Assembly (NCBI RefSeq): GCF_014201835.1
Contig: NZ_JACHFH010000008.1
Location: 28,849-92,848 of the forward strand
Source of the DNA: Pectinatus brassicae
GTDB lineage: Bacteria; Bacillota; Negativicutes; Selenomonadales; Selenomonadaceae
Direction: 5' to 3'
DNA length: 64,000 nucleotides
Positions 8,295 to 20,391 of the stretch are shown here, piece after piece. The notes beneath the pieces are model-generated. The model was not told the origin of the DNA. It saw only the letters and a program-made list of their open reading frames with translations, and made no database searches. The first letter of the stretch is position 1, and each line of letters begins with the position of its first letter. A program made the position numbers and the translations under genes.

Positions 8295-9007
8295 TAGATA
8301 TAAAAGATTTGCATAAATCATTTGGGGAAGCCGAAGTTTTAAAAGGGATAGATTTAAATGTGGAAAAAGGTGAAGTCGTTGTTATAATTGGGCCATCAGG
8401 CTCTGGGAAATCAACTTTGCTGCGCTGTATGAATTATTTGGAAGTACCAACTGGCGGACAGGTGCTTGTTGATGGAATGGATTTACAGAGCGCTGATATT
8501 AATAAAATACGCTCGGAAATTGGTATGGTTTTTCAGCGGTTTAATTTATTTCCGCATATGACGGTACTTGATAATATCGTGTTGGCACCGATGAAAGTGC
8601 GTTCAATTACTCGCAGCGAAGCTGAAAAAGAGGCAATGGATTTACTGACGAGAGTAGGACTGGCAAATAAGGCCCAATCATATCCAACACAGCTTTCTGG
8701 CGGACAGCAGCAGCGCGTTGCTATTGCCAGGGCACTGGCGATGAAACCTAAAGTGATGTTATTTGATGAGCCGACTTCAGCCCTTGATCCAGAAATGGTT
8801 GGCGAAGTTTTAGATGTAATGCGCAGCTTAGCTAAAGACGGCATGACGATGGTTGTTGTTACTCATGAAATGGGTTTTGCCCGTGAGGTGGGGACTCGAC
8901 TGCTGTTTGTTGATGATGGGAAAATAATTGAACAGGGTATACCTAAAGATGTCTTTGAAGCACCGCAGGAAGACAGAACAAAATTATTTTTGTCAAAAGT
9001 ATTATAA
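8291..9007 (+). CDS. glnQ: Polar amino-acid ABC transporter ATPase (GlnQ type)
   Basis: 238 residues, complete ATPase: Walker [11 protein letters not shown]-loop [15 protein letters not shown], signature [15 protein letters not shown], Walker [15 protein letters not shown], and the H-loop His in [10 protein letters not shown]. Drives uptake through the permease encoded by the overlapping upstream gene. Substrate specificity (Gln versus other polar amino acids) cannot be fixed from sequence. Confidence 0.95.
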   Translation: MIDIKDLHKSFGEAEVLKGIDLNVEKGEVVVIIGPSGSGKSTLLRCMNYLEVPTGGQVLVDGMDLQSADINKIRSEIGMVFQRFNLFPHMTVLDNIVLAPMKVRSITRSEAEKEAMDLLTRVGLANKAQSYPTQLSGGQQQRVAIARALAMKPKVMLFDEPTSALDPEMVGEVLDVMRSLAKDGMTMVVVTHEMGFAREVGTRLLFVDDGKIIEQGIPKDVFEAPQEDRTKLFLSKVL

Positions 9008-9072
9008 TATAGAAGATAATATAAAAATACACAAAAAATAAAAGTCTTGCTTAAACTTAAGATAGAAAAGAG

Positions 9073-9105
9073 CTGGTAAATGGATAAAATTTGCCAGTTT
9101 TTTAT
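9073..9105 (+). terminator. Terminator after glnQ
   Basis: Stem CTGGTAAA / TTTGCCAG followed by TTTTTTATT. Confidence 0.8.
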
Positions 9106-9343
9106 TGCTTAAAATTAATTTTTAATTTTTTTTTTGGAAGAAACTGATATTAATGCTTTAATATGATGAAAACCCTTGTAGAATAAGGGGTCCCGAGGTT
9201 TGAAAATATGAAAAATTAAATTTATGACACGCTAGGATGCGTGTAGATGCAGATACTTATAAAATAAGTGTTGACATTGTTTTTTAAGCATGGTAAGATA
9301 TACGAGTGTCAAAAACTGCGATAATGTTACGGGAGTGATATTG
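9106..9343 (+). promoter_or_regulatory. Upstream region and promoter of the ribosomal block
   Basis: Contains TTGACA (9271-9276), 17 bp, TAAGAT (9294-9299). Upstream are three small inverted repeats: ACCCTT/AAGGGGT around 9172-9192, ACACGC/GCGTGT (9227-9244), and ACTTAT/ATAAGT (9255-9269), the last touching the -35 box. No gene is visible. In many Firmicutes rpoB and rpoC precede this block; they are not here. Confidence 0.6.
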
Positions 9344-9589
9344 ATGCTGGAAGAACTAAAAAATGCAAAACGAGTTATTGGAATGAAACAAGTTACTAAA
9401 GCTATTAATAACGGTTTCGCACAATGTGTTTTTTTAGCTATCGACGCAGATGACAGGATTTTGGAACCGTTAAAAACTTTATGTGCTGACAGAAAAATTA
9501 AAGTGGTTACAGAATCTACGATGGCAGAACTTGGCAAAGCCTGCTCAATTGAAGTCGGCGCTGCAGCAGCAGCTATTATAAACAAGTAA
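9344..9589 (+). CDS. L7Ae/L30e/S12e/Gadd45 family ribosomal-associated protein
   Basis: 81 residues from the ATG at 9344 (MLEELKNAKRVIGMKQ), preceded by GGGAG. Starts further upstream would precede the predicted transcription start. The sequence has the L7Ae fold pattern: VTKAINNGFAQCVFLAIDAD ... CSIEVGAAAAAIINK. It probably binds kink-turn RNA like B. subtilis YbxF, which occupies the same position before rpsL. First gene of the rpsL-rpsG-fusA-tuf operon. Confidence 0.88.
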   Translation: MLEELKNAKRVIGMKQVTKAINNGFAQCVFLAIDADDRILEPLKTLCADRKIKVVTESTMAELGKACSIEVGAAAAAIINK

Positions 9590-9639
9590 TTGCCGATATG
9601 CCCGTTATGGGTCTTATCTTTTAGGAAGGAGGTGCATGT

Positions 9640-10017
9640 ATGCCTACAATTAATCAGTTGATCAGAAAAAGCAGACAGAGCATGCAGGAAAAATCTACGG
9701 CTCCGGCACTTAAAAACTGCCCGCAGAAACGTGGCGTTTGCACCAGGGTTTATACAACAACCCCGAAAAAGCCTAACTCCGCATTGCGTAAAGTTGCCCG
9801 TGTCCGTTTAACCAATAGTATCGAAGTTACAGCATACATTCCTGGTATTGGACATAATCTTCAAGAACATAGTGTGGTATTAATCCGTGGAGGTCGTGTA
9901 AAAGATTTACCAGGGGTTCGTTACCATATTATTCGCGGCTCACTCGATACAGCAGGAGTTCAGGATCGTGCGCAGGGAAGAAGCAAGTACGGTGCTAAAC
10001 GTGCTAAAAAGAAATAA
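9640..10017 (+). CDS. rpsL: 30S ribosomal protein S12
   Basis: 125 residues, decoding-centre protein. [15 protein letters not shown] and [14 protein letters not shown] are present, with the lysines linked to streptomycin sensitivity in the wild-type state. RBS AAGGAGGT. Confidence 0.98.
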   Translation: MPTINQLIRKSRQSMQEKSTAPALKNCPQKRGVCTRVYTTTPKKPNSALRKVARVRLTNSIEVTAYIPGIGHNLQEHSVVLIRGGRVKDLPGVRYHIIRGSLDTAGVQDRAQGRSKYGAKRAKKK

Positions 10018-10058
10018 TAAATTCTAGATTATAATGTTTAAGACAAGGAGGGACGTAA

Positions 10059-10529
<471 letters not shown>

Positions 10530-10555
10530 TTTAATTAGAGCGAGGAGCGATACAA

Positions 10556-12628
10556 GTGGGCAGAGAGTTTTCTCTTGAAAAAACTCGTAATATCGGTATC
10601 ATAGCGCATATCGATGCTGGGAAGACAACTACGACTGAACGTATTTTGTTCTATTCTGGTATTGTTCACAAGATCGGGGAAGTTCATGATGGCGCAGCTA
10701 CCATGGACTGGATGGCTCAAGAACAAGAAAGAGGTATAACAATTACCTCTGCGGCAACTACTTGTCATTGGAAAGACCATCGTATCAACATTATAGATAC
10801 ACCCGGACACGTGGACTTCACAGTAGAAGTTGAACGTTCATTAAAAGTACTAGACGGTGCAGTAACAGTTCTTTCTGGTAAAAGTGGTGTTGAACCACAG
10901 TCCGAAACAGTTTGGCGTCAGGCTGAACGTTATCATGTACCACGTATGGTATATGTTAATAAAATGGACATCGTTGGTGCGGACTATTATAGTGTGCTTC
11001 AACAAATGGTTGATCGTTTACATGCTAATCCAGTTGCTATTCAGATTCCTATCGGGGCTGAAGATGACTTCCTTGGTATGATCGACTTAGTTAAAATGGA
11101 AGCTATTCTTTATGAAGATAAAGAAGGCAAAGTAGAAACATTTGGACCTATTCCAGCGGAATTACAAGAAAAAGCTGAAGAATATCGTCAAAAAATGCTT
11201 GATGCTGTCGCAGAAACTGATGACGAGCTTATGATGAAATACCTTGAAGGTGAAGAAATCACCCAGGAAGAAATCAAAGCAGCAATCAGAAAAGCTACTG
11301 TAGCTTGCGAAATTTGCCCGGTAATCTGCGGTTCTTCTTATAAAAATAAAGGTATACAGCCAATGCTCGATGCAGTACTTGACTATATGCCAGCTCCAGT
11401 AGACATACCTGCTATTAAAGGTGTAACTCCTGACGGCGAAGAAGATGTTCGTAAAGCTAGCGATGAAGAACCATTTGCAGCACTTGCATTCAAAATCATG
11501 GCTGATCCATTCGTTGGTAAATTAGCATTCTTCCGTGTATATTCAGGAACATTATCTGCTGGATCTTATGTATATAACTCCACAAAAGATAAAAAAGAAC
11601 GTATCGGTCGTGTATTGCAGATGCATGCTAACCATCGTAAAGAACTTGATGTTGTTTACAGTGGAGATATCGCAGCTGCAGTCGGCCTTAAAGATACAAC
11701 TACTGGTGATACTCTCTGCGATGAAAAGAACCCTATCGTTCTTGAATCCATGGAATTCCCGGATCCAGTTATTTCAGTTGCTGTAGAACCAGAAACTAAA
11801 GCTGACCAGGAAAAAATGGGTATTGCTCTACAGAAACTAGCTGAAGAAGATCCAACTTTCCGTGTCAAAACTGATCATGAAACTGGACAGACAATTATCT
11901 CCGGTATGGGTGAACTTCACTTGGATATCATTGTTGACCGTATGCTTCGTGAATTCAAAGTTAAATGCGCAGTTGGTAAACCTCAGGTTGCTTACCGTGA
12001 AACGATTAAGAAAACTGTTAAGGCTGAAGGTAAATTTATTCGTCAGTCCGGTGGTAAAGGTCAATATGGTCATTGCTGGCTTGAAATCATTCCACAGGAA
12101 CCTGGAGAAGGCTTCTCCTTTGAAAGTAAAATCGTTGGTGGGGCTATTCCAAAAGAATATATCAACCCTATCGAAAACGGTATTAAAGAAGCTATGGCTA
12201 ACGGTGTTGTTGCTGGTTATCCGATGGTTGACATTAAGACTATCGTTTACGATGGTTCTTATCATGATGTCGATTCATCTGAAATGGCATTTAAAATTGC
12301 TGGTTCCATGGCATTCAAAAGTGGTGCACAAAAAGCCGATCCAGTGCTTTTAGAACCATATGTAAAAGTTGAAGTAACTGTTCCAGAAGAATATATGGGC
12401 GACGTAATCGGCGATTTGAATTCTCGTCGTGGCCGCATCGAAGGTATGGAACCACGTAATGGCGTACAAGTTATTAATGGTATGGTACCGCTTTCTGAAA
12501 TGTTCGGTTATGCAACTGACCTGCGTTCTAGAACACAGGGTCGTGGGAATTATTCAATGGAAGTATCCCATTATGAAGAAGTTCCTAGAAACATTGCTGA
12601 AGATATTGTTACAAAAAACAAAGGTTAA
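10556..12628 (+). CDS. fusA: Elongation factor G
   Basis: 690 residues from a GTG start with GAGGAG upstream. GTPase motifs are all present: G1 [14 protein letters not shown] for G3, NKMD for G4. The switch-I region contains [20 protein letters not shown], and the later domains II-V are complete. Drives translocation on the ribosome. The canonical length and position argue for the housekeeping EF-G rather than a paralogue. Confidence 0.98.
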   Translation: MGREFSLEKTRNIGIIAHIDAGKTTTTERILFYSGIVHKIGEVHDGAATMDWMAQEQERGITITSAATTCHWKDHRINIIDTPGHVDFTVEVERSLKVLDGAVTVLSGKSGVEPQSETVWRQAERYHVPRMVYVNKMDIVGADYYSVLQQMVDRLHANPVAIQIPIGAEDDFLGMIDLVKMEAILYEDKEGKVETFGPIPAELQEKAEEYRQKMLDAVAETDDELMMKYLEGEEITQEEIKAAIRKATVACEICPVICGSSYKNKGIQPMLDAVLDYMPAPVDIPAIKGVTPDGEEDVRKASDEEPFAALAFKIMADPFVGKLAFFRVYSGTLSAGSYVYNSTKDKKERIGRVLQMHANHRKELDVVYSGDIAAAVGLKDTTTGDTLCDEKNPIVLESMEFPDPVISVAVEPETKADQEKMGIALQKLAEEDPTFRVKTDHETGQTIISGMGELHLDIIVDRMLREFKVKCAVGKPQVAYRETIKKTVKAEGKFIRQSGGKGQYGHCWLEIIPQEPGEGFSFESKIVGGAIPKEYINPIENGIKEAMANGVVAGYPMVDIKTIVYDGSYHDVDSSEMAFKIAGSMAFKSGAQKADPVLLEPYVKVEVTVPEEYMGDVIGDLNSRRGRIEGMEPRNGVQVINGMVPLSEMFGYATDLRSRTQGRGNYSMEVSHYEEVPRNIAEDIVTKNKG

Positions 12629-12649
12629 TAAGGGAGGAAATTACTCACA

Positions 12650-13837
12650 ATGGCTAAACAAAAGTTTGAAAGAACTAAACCACATGTTAATATTGGTACA
12701 ATCGGTCACGTTGACCATGGTAAAACAACTCTTACCGCAGCTATCACAAAAGTTCTCTCCGAAAAAGGCTATGCTAAATTCGAAGATTACAGCATGATTG
12801 ATAAAGCTCCGGAAGAACGCGAACGCGGTATTACAATCAACACCGCTCACGTTGAATATGAAACTGACAACAGACATTACGCTCACGTTGACTGCCCGGG
12901 CCATGCTGATTACGTTAAAAACATGATCACTGGTGCTGCACAGATGGATGGCGGTATCTTAGTTGTTAGTGCTGCTGATGGCCCTATGCCTCAGACACGC
13001 GAACATATCTTGCTTGCTCGTCAGGTTGGCGTTCCTGCTATGGTTGTTTTCCTTAACAAATCAGATCAGGTTGACGATCCTGAATTATTAGAACTCGTAG
13101 AAATGGAAGTTCGTGAACTTCTTTCTTCTTACGATTTCCCTGGTGATGACATTCCAGTTATTACTGGTTCTGCTTTAAAAGCTCTTGAAGGCGACGAAGA
13201 AGCTAAAAAGAAAATTCTTGAACTCATGGACGCTGTAGATGATTATATCCCTACCCCTGTTCGTGATACAGATAAACCTTTCTTAATGCCAGTCGAAGAT
13301 GTATTCACCATTACTGGTCGTGGTACTGTTGCTACCGGCCGTGTTGAACGTGGTGAAGTTAAATTAAATGACGTGGTTGAAATGGTTGGTCTTTCTGAAG
13401 AAAAGAAACAAACAACTGTAACTGGTATCGAAATGTTCCGTAAAAGCATGGATAGCGCTGTTGCAGGCGATAACATCGGTGCTCTTTTACGTGGTATTGA
13501 CCGTACTGAAATCGAACGTGGTCAGGTTCTTGCTAAACCAGGTTCAATTCATCCGCATACCAAATTCATGGCTCAGGTTTATGTATTAACTAAAGATGAA
13601 GGTGGCCGTCATACTCCATTCTTCTCTAACTACCGTCCTCAGTTCTACTTCCGTACAACTGATGTTACTGGTGTTTGCACATTACCTGAAGGTACCGAAA
13701 TGGTTATGCCTGGTGATAACATCGAAATGGATATCGAACTCATTACCCCAATCGCTATCGAAAAAGGTTTGCGTTTCGCTATTCGTGAAGGTGGTCACAC
13801 CGTTGGTGCTGGTCGCGTAATTGAAATTGCAGAGTAA
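12650..13837 (+). CDS. tuf: Elongation factor Tu
   Basis: 395 residues. G1 [10 protein letters not shown]3 [21 protein letters not shown]4 NKSD, then domains 2 and 3 through [13 protein letters not shown]. Delivers aminoacyl-tRNA to the ribosome. In the G4 motif the usual NKxD is NKSD. Coding strand uses the highly biased codons expected of an abundant protein. Followed by a GC-rich hairpin. Confidence 0.98.
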   Translation: MAKQKFERTKPHVNIGTIGHVDHGKTTLTAAITKVLSEKGYAKFEDYSMIDKAPEERERGITINTAHVEYETDNRHYAHVDCPGHADYVKNMITGAAQMDGGILVVSAADGPMPQTREHILLARQVGVPAMVVFLNKSDQVDDPELLELVEMEVRELLSSYDFPGDDIPVITGSALKALEGDEEAKKKILELMDAVDDYIPTPVRDTDKPFLMPVEDVFTITGRGTVATGRVERGEVKLNDVVEMVGLSEEKKQTTVTGIEMFRKSMDSAVAGDNIGALLRGIDRTEIERGQVLAKPGSIHPHTKFMAQVYVLTKDEGGRHTPFFSNYRPQFYFRTTDVTGVCTLPEGTEMVMPGDNIEMDIELITPIAIEKGLRFAIREGGHTVGAGRVIEIAE

Positions 13838-13859
13838 TTTCTAAAAACTATAAAGTTTA

Positions 13860-13902
13860 TATAAGGGCGGCGCTTCGCCGCCCTTATATAAGGCTTTTTT
13901 TT
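13860..13902 (+). terminator. GC-rich hairpin after tuf
   Basis: A 10-11 bp stem (ATAAGGGCGGCG / CGCCGCCCTTAT, TTCG-like loop), then a T8 run about 10 nt further on. The distance makes it a less canonical terminator. It separates the str-type operon from the S10 operon. Confidence 0.65.
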
Positions 13903-14001
13903 GTCCCATGCGATGATGTGTTAGATTGCTCGCATTTGGCGAGGTAACTAGTGCAGAGAAGTGTCTGGATCTAGAACCCGGGCGATAAGGAGGAAAATAT
14001 T

Positions 14002-14313
14002 TTGTCCAAACAACAAAAAATACGTATTCGTTTAAAAGCATATGATCATAAAGCACTTGACCAGAGCGCTGTTAAAATAGTTGACACCGCTAAAAGAACA
14101 GGTGCAATGGTATCAGGTCCTATACCTTTACCTACCGAAAAAAATATCTATACAATTTTAAGATCTCCACATGTCAATAAAGATTCTCGTGAACAATTCG
14201 AAATGAGAACCCATAAACGTCTTATCGATATTTTACAACCTACATCCAAAACAGTAGATGCATTAATGCGTTTAGACTTACCGGCTGGTGTGGATATCGA
14301 AATTAAATTGTAA
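14002..14313 (+). CDS. rpsJ: 30S ribosomal protein S10
   Basis: 103 residues ([18 protein letters not shown] ... GVDIEIKL). TTG start with AAGGAGG 9 nt upstream. First gene of the S10 operon, with a leader of about 160 nt after tuf. Confidence 0.97.
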   Translation: MSKQQKIRIRLKAYDHKALDQSAVKIVDTAKRTGAMVSGPIPLPTEKNIYTILRSPHVNKDSREQFEMRTHKRLIDILQPTSKTVDALMRLDLPAGVDIEIKL

Positions 14314-14328
14314 TAGGAGGTGGTAAAA

Positions 14329-14970
14329 GTGACAAAAGCAATTTTAGGTAAAAAACTCGGCATGACTCAGATTTTTACCGAAGAAGGCGGAGTAATCCCG
14401 GTTACTGTAGTCGAATCTGGTAATAATGTCGTGCTTCAAAATAGAACCATTGAAAATGATGGTTATAATGCAGTTCAGATTGGTTTTGGTAGCATTAAAG
14501 AAAAACAGGTTACCAAACCTATGAAAGGCCATTTTTCCAAGGCTGGCGTAGATCCGGTTAAAGTTATCCGTGAAATCCGTTTAGCTGATGCTTCTGAATA
14601 TAACGTCGGCGATAAAATCGGCGTTGATATATTTGCTGAAGGTGATGTAGTAGATGTTGTTGGTACTTCCAAAGGTAAAGGTTTTGCCGGTGGAATTAAA
14701 CGCCACAACTTCGCTTGCGGACCAATGGCACATGGTTCCAAATCACATCGTGAACCAGGTTCAACTGGTGCAATGATCAGTGGTCATGGTGGACGTGTAT
14801 TAAAAGGTAAAAAACTGCCAGGTCGTATGGGGGCAGATCAAGTAACTGTACAACGTTTAACTGTTGCTCGCGTTGATGGAGATCGCAATCTTTTACTTAT
14901 AAAAGGTGCAATTCCAGGCGCAAAGAACAGCTTTGTAATGATAAAAGAAACAGTTAAACCTAAGAAATAA
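14329..14970 (+). CDS. rplC: 50S ribosomal protein L3
   Basis: 213 residues from the GTG at 14329 ([14 protein letters not shown]), 8 nt after AGGAGG. The in-frame GTG at 14320 overlaps that Shine-Dalgarno and is rejected. Contains the [15 protein letters not shown] loop that reaches the peptidyl-transferase centre. Confidence 0.97.
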   Translation: MTKAILGKKLGMTQIFTEEGGVIPVTVVESGNNVVLQNRTIENDGYNAVQIGFGSIKEKQVTKPMKGHFSKAGVDPVKVIREIRLADASEYNVGDKIGVDIFAEGDVVDVVGTSKGKGFAGGIKRHNFACGPMAHGSKSHREPGSTGAMISGHGGRVLKGKKLPGRMGADQVTVQRLTVARVDGDRNLLLIKGAIPGAKNSFVMIKETVKPKK

Positions 14971-14996
14971 TAACTGGAAGGAGGATAAAAGGTAAT

Positions 14997-15620
14997 ATGC
15001 CTGAAGTAAAAGTATTTAACATGGCCGGACAAGAAGTAGAATCTATGCAATTAGATGAAACTGTATTCGGTGTTGAAATAAATGAAGGTCTTGTTCATCA
15101 AGCTGTAGTTATGCAGCTCGCATCTCAGCGTTTAGGAACACATGCTACTAAAACCAGAGGTTTGGTTCGTGGTGGCGGACGTAAACCTTGGCGTCAAAAA
15201 GGCACAGGTCGTGCAAGAAGTGGTAGCACCCGTTCTCCAATATGGGTTGGCGGTGGTACCGTATTCGGACCGCAACCTCGTTCTTACTCATTCTCAATGC
15301 CTCGTAAACAGCGTCGTTTAGCAATAAAATGCGCTCTTACTGATAAAGTTAACAGCAATGATTTTATCGTAGTAGATAACATTGAGTTTGCAGCACCCAA
15401 AACAAAAGACGTTGTAAAAATGCTGAATGATTTCAGTGTTGATAATAAGGCTCTTATTATAACAGCTGATTTTGCTGAAAACGTGGAAAAATCTTCCCGT
15501 AATATCCCGGGTGTAAAAGCAATAAATTCTAATGGATTGAATGTTTATGATATCTTAAATCATAATAAACTCTTCATAACGAAAGATGCTGTTACCCGTA
15601 TTGAGGAGGTATTGGCATAA
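14997..15620 (+). CDS. rplD: 50S ribosomal protein L4
   Basis: 207 residues with the extended loop region [20 protein letters not shown] that lines the exit tunnel. In E. coli L4 represses its operon; no such leader can be confirmed here. Its stop overlaps the rplW start (TAATG). Confidence 0.97.
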   Translation: MPEVKVFNMAGQEVESMQLDETVFGVEINEGLVHQAVVMQLASQRLGTHATKTRGLVRGGGRKPWRQKGTGRARSGSTRSPIWVGGGTVFGPQPRSYSFSMPRKQRRLAIKCALTDKVNSNDFIVVDNIEFAAPKTKDVVKMLNDFSVDNKALIITADFAENVEKSSRNIPGVKAINSNGLNVYDILNHNKLFITKDAVTRIEEVLA

Positions 15621-15901
15621 TGGAAGCAAGAGACATTATCATCAAGCCGTTAGTAACTGAAAGAACAACTGACCTTATGGCTCAGGGTAAATATGTTTTT
15701 AAAGTTGACAAACGTGCTAACAAAATTGAAATCGGTAAAGCTATTGAAGAAATCTTCAAAGTTAAAGTTGCTGATGTAAACACCAGTAATGTTACCGGTA
15801 AAATGAAACGTATGGGCCGTACCATGGGTAGACGCCCAAGCTATAAAAAAGCAATCGTAAAACTCGCTGTTGGAGAAACAATCGAATTCTTCGAAGCGTA
15901 A
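15620..15901 (+). CDS. rplW: 50S ribosomal protein L23
   Basis: 93 residues ([15 protein letters not shown] ... [14 protein letters not shown]). Sits at the tunnel exit where trigger factor and SRP dock. Overlaps rplD by 1 nt, so translation is likely coupled. Confidence 0.97.
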   Translation: MEARDIIIKPLVTERTTDLMAQGKYVFKVDKRANKIEIGKAIEEIFKVKVADVNTSNVTGKMKRMGRTMGRRPSYKKAIVKLAVGETIEFFEA

Positions 15902-15926
15902 CTCAGGGAAAAGGAGGTAAACTAAC

Positions 15927-16766
15927 GTGGCAATAAAAAAATTCAAACCATATTCCCCAGGTAGAAGATTTATGACTGTTTCTGCTTTTGAGGAAATTAC
16001 AACTGATAAACCAGAAAAATCTTTAACCGAAAGCTTAATGAAAAAAGGCGGCCGTAATATGCAGGGTCGTTTAACAGTAAGACATCAAGGCGGCGGACAT
16101 AAACGTCTTTATCGTATAATTGATTTTAAACGTAATAAAGATTCCGTTCCAGCACGTGTAACTACAATCGAATACGATCCTAACCGTAGTGCTCGTATTG
16201 CGTTACTTAGCTATGCTGATGGTGAAAAACGCTATATTTTAGCTCCTAATGGCTTAAAAGTAGGCGATACTGTAGTATCAGGTCCTGATGCTGATATCAA
16301 GACAGGTAATGCTCTTCCATTGGTAAACATTCCTGTAGGTGTAATGATTCATAACATCGAACTTAAAATCGGTAAAGGCGGACAGTTAGTTCGTTCCGCA
16401 GGAACTTCTGCACAGCTTATGGCTAAAGAAGGCAACTATGCACTTTTACGTATGCCGTCAGGAGAACTTCGTAAAGTTCATGTAAACTGCCGTGCTACAA
16501 TTGGTCAGATTGGTAACCTTGATCATGAAAACATTTCTATTGGTAAAGCAGGTCGTTCCCGCTGGCTTGGTATTCGCCCAGCTAACCGTGGTGTTGTAAT
16601 GAATCCTTGCGATCATCCACATGGTGGTGGTGAAGGTAAAAGCCCAGTCGGCCGTAAACATCCTGTTACTAAATGGGGTAAATGTGCAATGGGTGCTAAA
16701 ACACGTCGTAAGAAGCCTTCTGATAAACTTATTGTTAGACGTCGTGCAAATCGTCGCCAGAAATAA
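15927..16766 (+). CDS. rplB: 50S ribosomal protein L2
   Basis: 279 residues from GTG with AAGGAGG upstream. Has RNA-binding [13 protein letters not shown] at the N-terminus and the conserved C-terminal [18 protein letters not shown] loop, whose histidine lies near the peptidyl-transferase centre. Confidence 0.98.
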   Translation: MAIKKFKPYSPGRRFMTVSAFEEITTDKPEKSLTESLMKKGGRNMQGRLTVRHQGGGHKRLYRIIDFKRNKDSVPARVTTIEYDPNRSARIALLSYADGEKRYILAPNGLKVGDTVVSGPDADIKTGNALPLVNIPVGVMIHNIELKIGKGGQLVRSAGTSAQLMAKEGNYALLRMPSGELRKVHVNCRATIGQIGNLDHENISIGKAGRSRWLGIRPANRGVVMNPCDHPHGGGEGKSPVGRKHPVTKWGKCAMGAKTRRKKPSDKLIVRRRANRRQK

Positions 16767-16808
16767 TAAACTGTAATAGGTATTAGATGGCTGAAAGGAG
16801 GATTTATC

Positions 16809-17090
16809 TTGTCAAGATCCATAAAAAAAGGACCTTACGTCCATGAAAGCATCGTTAAAAAAATTGGTGCAATGAACGAAGCTAATGAAAAGAAAGTTAT
16901 TAAAACCTGGTCAAGAAGCTCAACAATCCTGCCAGACTTTTTAGGACATACAATTGCTGTGCATGATGGTCGCAAACATGTGCCAGTATTTATAACTGAA
17001 GATATGGTTGGTCATAAATTAGGCGAATTCGCACCTACACGTACCTTTAAAGGTCATGGCGGCGAAGAACGCAAAACCAGCTTAAAATAA
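16809..17090 (+). CDS. rpsS: 30S ribosomal protein S19
   Basis: 93 residues ([17 protein letters not shown]). TTG start with AAGGAGG 9 nt upstream. Located in the 30S head, contacting the A-site finger. Confidence 0.97.
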   Translation: MSRSIKKGPYVHESIVKKIGAMNEANEKKVIKTWSRSSTILPDFLGHTIAVHDGRKHVPVFITEDMVGHKLGEFAPTRTFKGHGGEERKTSLK

Positions 17091-17111
17091 TTGCCGAAAG
17101 GAGGAACTTTA

Positions 17112-17444
17112 GTGGAAGCTAAGGCAGTAGCGAAATATATTCGAATTGCTCCGCGCAAAGCTCGTGTGGTTATTGACCTCATTCGCGGCAAAAATGTGGC
17201 GGAAGCCTTTGCAATTTTAAAATTTACACCGAAAGCAGGAGCTGACGTAGTAAATAAAGTTTTAAAATCAGCTGTAGCAAATGCTGAAAACAACTTTGAC
17301 ATGAATGGTGATGCACTTTATGTAGCAGAAGCATTTGTAGATCAGGGACCTACATTAAAAAGAATCCATCCGCGTTCTCGTGGACAGGCATTCAAAATTT
17401 TAAAACGTACCTCACATGTTACAGTTGTAGTAAAAGAAAGATAA
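17112..17444 (+). CDS. rplV: 50S ribosomal protein L22
   Basis: 110 residues from the GTG at 17112 ([20 protein letters not shown]). AAAGGAGG lies 7 nt before it; a TTG at 17091 would include the Shine-Dalgarno within the ORF and is rejected. The C-terminal hairpin ([16 protein letters not shown]) extends into the exit tunnel. Confidence 0.96.
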   Translation: MEAKAVAKYIRIAPRKARVVIDLIRGKNVAEAFAILKFTPKAGADVVNKVLKSAVANAENNFDMNGDALYVAEAFVDQGPTLKRIHPRSRGQAFKILKRTSHVTVVVKER

Positions 17445-17460
17445 AAAGGAGGCAATAGAT

Positions 17461-18132
17461 TTGGGTCAGAAAGTTAATCCACATGGTATACGTCTTGGCA
17501 TAGTTAAAACATGGGATGCAAAATGGTATGCTGACAAAGATTACGCAGCTAACTTATACGAAGATATAAAAATTCGTGAATTTCTACAACAGAGCCTTCA
17601 ACAATCGGGTGTATCACGAATTGAAACTGAACGTTCTAAAAATCGCCTTAAATTGACAATTCATACAGCTAAACCAGGTATGGTAATTGGTCGCGGTGGT
17701 TCAGGAATTGAACAGATTAAAAAAGATTTGAAGAAATTCACATCTAAGCATGTTGATATCAACATTGCTGAAATTAAACAACCAGATATGGATGCAACAC
17801 TTGTTGCTCAAAATATCGCATCACAGCTTGAACGTCGTATAGCTTTCCGCCGTGCAATGAAACAAGCTGTAGGTCGCACAATTCGCTTTGGAGCTAAAGG
17901 TATAAAAATTACCGTTGGCGGTCGTCTTGGCGGCGCTGAAATCGCTAGAAGTGAATCTTGTCGTGAAGGAAGTATTCCACTTCACACTTTAAGAGCTGAT
18001 ATCGATTATGGAACAGCAGAAGCTCATACTACTTATGGTCGTATCGGCGTAAAAGTATGGATCTTCAAAGGCGAAATCCTTCCAGAAAAGAAACAGCTGG
18101 TAAAAGCTGTGGCTGAAGGGAGCGAAGCTTAA
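17461..18132 (+). CDS. rpsC: 30S ribosomal protein S3
   Basis: 223 residues, TTG start. Starts [13 protein letters not shown] and carries the KH-domain GxxG ([15 protein letters not shown]), forming part of the mRNA entry helicase. Stop overlaps the rplP start (TAATG). Confidence 0.97.
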   Translation: MGQKVNPHGIRLGIVKTWDAKWYADKDYAANLYEDIKIREFLQQSLQQSGVSRIETERSKNRLKLTIHTAKPGMVIGRGGSGIEQIKKDLKKFTSKHVDINIAEIKQPDMDATLVAQNIASQLERRIAFRRAMKQAVGRTIRFGAKGIKITVGGRLGGAEIARSESCREGSIPLHTLRADIDYGTAEAHTTYGRIGVKVWIFKGEILPEKKQLVKAVAEGSEA

Positions 18133-18572
18133 TGTTAATTCCAAAAAGAACAAAATTCCGTAAACAGTTTCGTGGCAGAATGAAGGGCCAAGCAAATCGC
18201 GGCAATAAAGTATCACATGGTGAATTCGGCCTTCAGGCTCTTGAACCATCATGGATTACCAACCGTCAGATCGAAGCTGCTCGTATTGCTATGACTCGTT
18301 ATATCAAACGTGGTGGTCAGGTTTGGATTAAAATATTCCCTGATAAACCAGTAACTGCAAAACCTGCTGAAACTCGTATGGGTAAAGGTAAAGGGGCTCC
18401 AGAATACTGGGTAGCAGTAGTAAAACCTGGTCGTATCATGTTTGAAATGGGCGGTGTGACTGAAGAAGTAGCTAAAGAAGCTATGCGTCTTGCAGCTCAT
18501 AAATTGCCTATTAAAACAAAATTTGTAAAACGTGAACAAAAGCAAGAAGGCGGTGAAGTAAATGAAGGTTAA
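18132..18572 (+). CDS. rplP: 50S ribosomal protein L16
   Basis: 146 residues ([19 protein letters not shown]). Binds near the A site of 23S rRNA. Overlaps rpsC by 1 nt and rpmC by 11 nt, so it is tightly coupled. Confidence 0.97.
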   Translation: MLIPKRTKFRKQFRGRMKGQANRGNKVSHGEFGLQALEPSWITNRQIEAARIAMTRYIKRGGQVWIKIFPDKPVTAKPAETRMGKGKGAPEYWVAVVKPGRIMFEMGGVTEEVAKEAMRLAAHKLPIKTKFVKREQKQEGGEVNEG

Positions 18573-18762
18573 TGACATACGTGATATGAGTGACGGCGAA
18601 CTTAACCAGAAACTTGCTTCACTTAAAGAAGAGCTCTTCAATTTAAGATTTCAGCTTGCCACTGGCCAGCTAGAAAATCCTATGCGTATCAAGGATATAA
18701 AGAAAACAATCGCTCGGATTAAAACAATTCAGCGCGAACAAGAATTAAAAGCTAATGCTTGA
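18562..18762 (+). CDS. rpmC: 50S ribosomal protein L29
   Basis: 66 residues ([18 protein letters not shown] ... [13 protein letters not shown]), a two-helix hairpin at the tunnel exit. Starts inside the end of rplP. Confidence 0.96.
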   Translation: MKVNDIRDMSDGELNQKLASLKEELFNLRFQLATGQLENPMRIKDIKKTIARIKTIQREQELKANA

Positions 18763-18793
18763 TAAAGATATGCATAAGGAAGGAGGCTCTTTT

Positions 18794-19051
18794 ATGAGTG
18801 AAAGAAATGAACGCAAGACTAAAATTGGTAAAGTCGTAAGTGATAAAATGGACAAAACTGTTGTAGTTGCTGTAGAAGATTTGGAACAGCATCCACTTTA
18901 CAAAAAACTTGTAAAAAAGACAGTAAAATTTAAAGCTCATGATGAAAACAACGATGCCCATATCGGCGATACCGTTTCTCTCATGGAAACACGCCCGTTA
19001 TCTAAAGATAAACGTTGGAGAGTCGTTAAAATTCTTGAAAGAGCAAAATGA
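18794..19051 (+). CDS. rpsQ: 30S ribosomal protein S17
   Basis: 85 residues from the ATG at 18794 ([20 protein letters not shown]), after AAGGAGG. A longer in-frame reading from 18755 overlaps rpmC and contains the Shine-Dalgarno, so it is rejected. OB-fold primary 16S binder. Confidence 0.96.
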   Translation: MSERNERKTKIGKVVSDKMDKTVVVAVEDLEQHPLYKKLVKKTVKFKAHDENNDAHIGDTVSLMETRPLSKDKRWRVVKILERAK

Positions 19052-19089
19052 TTTAAAGCCCAAGGATTTTAATAAAGGAGGTAAAGCAA

Positions 19090-19458
19090 TTGATCCAACA
19101 ACAGACTATGCTAAATGTTGGTGATAACACTGGCGCAAAGGAAATTATGTGCATACGTGTTATGGGTGGTTCTTATCGTAAATATGCCAATGTTGGCGAT
19201 ATTATCGTAGCTGCGGTAAAAGCTGCTTCTCCCGGTGGAATGGTCAAAAAGGGTGAAGTTGTAAAAGCTGTAGTTGTACGTACTAAAAAAGGCTCAAGAA
19301 GACAGGATGGATCTTATATCCGTTTTGATGAAAATGCAGCTGTAATTATAAAAGATGATAAAACCCCAAAAGGCACTCGTATTTTTGGGCCTGTAGCCAG
19401 AGAACTGCGTGACAAATCATTCATGAAGATCATCTCATTGGCTCCAGAAGTACTCTAA
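19090..19458 (+). CDS. rplN: 50S ribosomal protein L14
   Basis: 122 residues, TTG start ([20 protein letters not shown]) after AAAGGAGG. Forms an intersubunit bridge and is the target of RsfS silencing. Confidence 0.97.
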   Translation: MIQQQTMLNVGDNTGAKEIMCIRVMGGSYRKYANVGDIIVAAVKAASPGGMVKKGEVVKAVVVRTKKGSRRQDGSYIRFDENAAVIIKDDKTPKGTRIFGPVARELRDKSFMKIISLAPEVL

Positions 19459-19477
19459 CGGATAGGAGGTGCAAATT

Positions 19478-19810
19478 TTGTCACAATATAAATTAAAAAT
19501 TAAAAAAGATGATACAGTTGTTGTATTATCTGGTAAAGACAAAGGCAAACAAGGTAAAGTTTTAAAAGCAATGCCTAAAAAAGATAAGGTTATCGTTGAA
19601 GGTATGAACAAAGTAAAACGTCATACTAAACCTAATCAAAATGCTCCTAAAGGCGGTATTATTCCTAAAGAAGCACCTATGTATGCAGCTAAAGTTATGG
19701 TTGTATGCCCGGCATGCTCCAAACCGACCCGTGTTGCTAAAAAAGACGTAAACGGTAAAATGGTTCGTGTTTGCAAAAAATGCGGCGAACTTTTAGACCA
19801 AGCAAAATAA
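19478..19810 (+). CDS. rplX: 50S ribosomal protein L24
   Basis: 110 residues from the TTG at 19478 (MSQYKLKIKKDDTVVV), 8 nt after AGGAGG; the GTG at 19469 overlaps the Shine-Dalgarno. KOW motif VLSGKDKGKQGKVLKA. The C-terminal part carries two CxxC pairs (CPACSKPTRV, CKKCG), a zinc-binding extension. Confidence 0.96.
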   Translation: MSQYKLKIKKDDTVVVLSGKDKGKQGKVLKAMPKKDKVIVEGMNKVKRHTKPNQNAPKGGIIPKEAPMYAAKVMVVCPACSKPTRVAKKDVNGKMVRVCKKCGELLDQAK

Positions 19811-19828
19811 TAAGGGAAGGAGGAAATA

Positions 19829-20371
19829 TTGGTGGATAGATTGCAGGAAAAATATTTAAAAGAAGTAGTTCCGGCTTTAACCGAAAAATTCGGTTATAAA
19901 AATGTTATGCAATTACCTAAAGTTGAAAAGATCATCATCAACATGGGTGTAGGCGAAGCTGTTGGTAACTCCAAAGCTCTTGATGCCGCAGTTAAAGACA
20001 TGACTATAATTGCAGGACAAAAACCTATATTAACAAAAGCTAAAAAATCTTTGGCAGCATGGAAATTACGTGCTGGTATGCCGATTGGCTGTAAAGTTAC
20101 ATTACGTGGTTCACGTATGCAGCAGTTTTTGGATAAATTCATGAATATCGCATTACCGCGTGTTCGCGATTTCCGTGGTGTAAATGGAAATGCATTTGAT
20201 GGACGTGGTAATTATTCCATAGGATTAAAAGAACAATTAATTTTCCCGGAAATTGAATTTGATGAAATTGATAAAGTCCGTGGTATGAATATTATTGTTG
20301 TAACAACGGCTAAGACTGACGAAGAGGCTAAAGAACTTCTCCGCCTTTTGGGAATGCCGTTCAGTGCATAA
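19829..20371 (+). CDS. rplE: 50S ribosomal protein L5
   Basis: 180 residues; start TTG at 19829 or the adjacent GTG at 19832, both served by AAGGAGG. Full L5 with [14 protein letters not shown] and [13 protein letters not shown]. Binds 5S rRNA and contacts P-site tRNA. Confidence 0.96.
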   Translation: MVDRLQEKYLKEVVPALTEKFGYKNVMQLPKVEKIIINMGVGEAVGNSKALDAAVKDMTIIAGQKPILTKAKKSLAAWKLRAGMPIGCKVTLRGSRMQQFLDKFMNIALPRVRDFRGVNGNAFDGRGNYSIGLKEQLIFPEIEFDEIDKVRGMNIIVVTTAKTDEEAKELLRLLGMPFSA

Positions 20372-20391
20372 AAAGAGGAGGTAAGTTTTTA

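Noticed and set aside
11535..12797. Several ORFs of 80-160 codons in other frames within fusA and tuf
   Set aside because: They lie wholly inside well-supported coding sequence, have no RBS and reflect codon bias.
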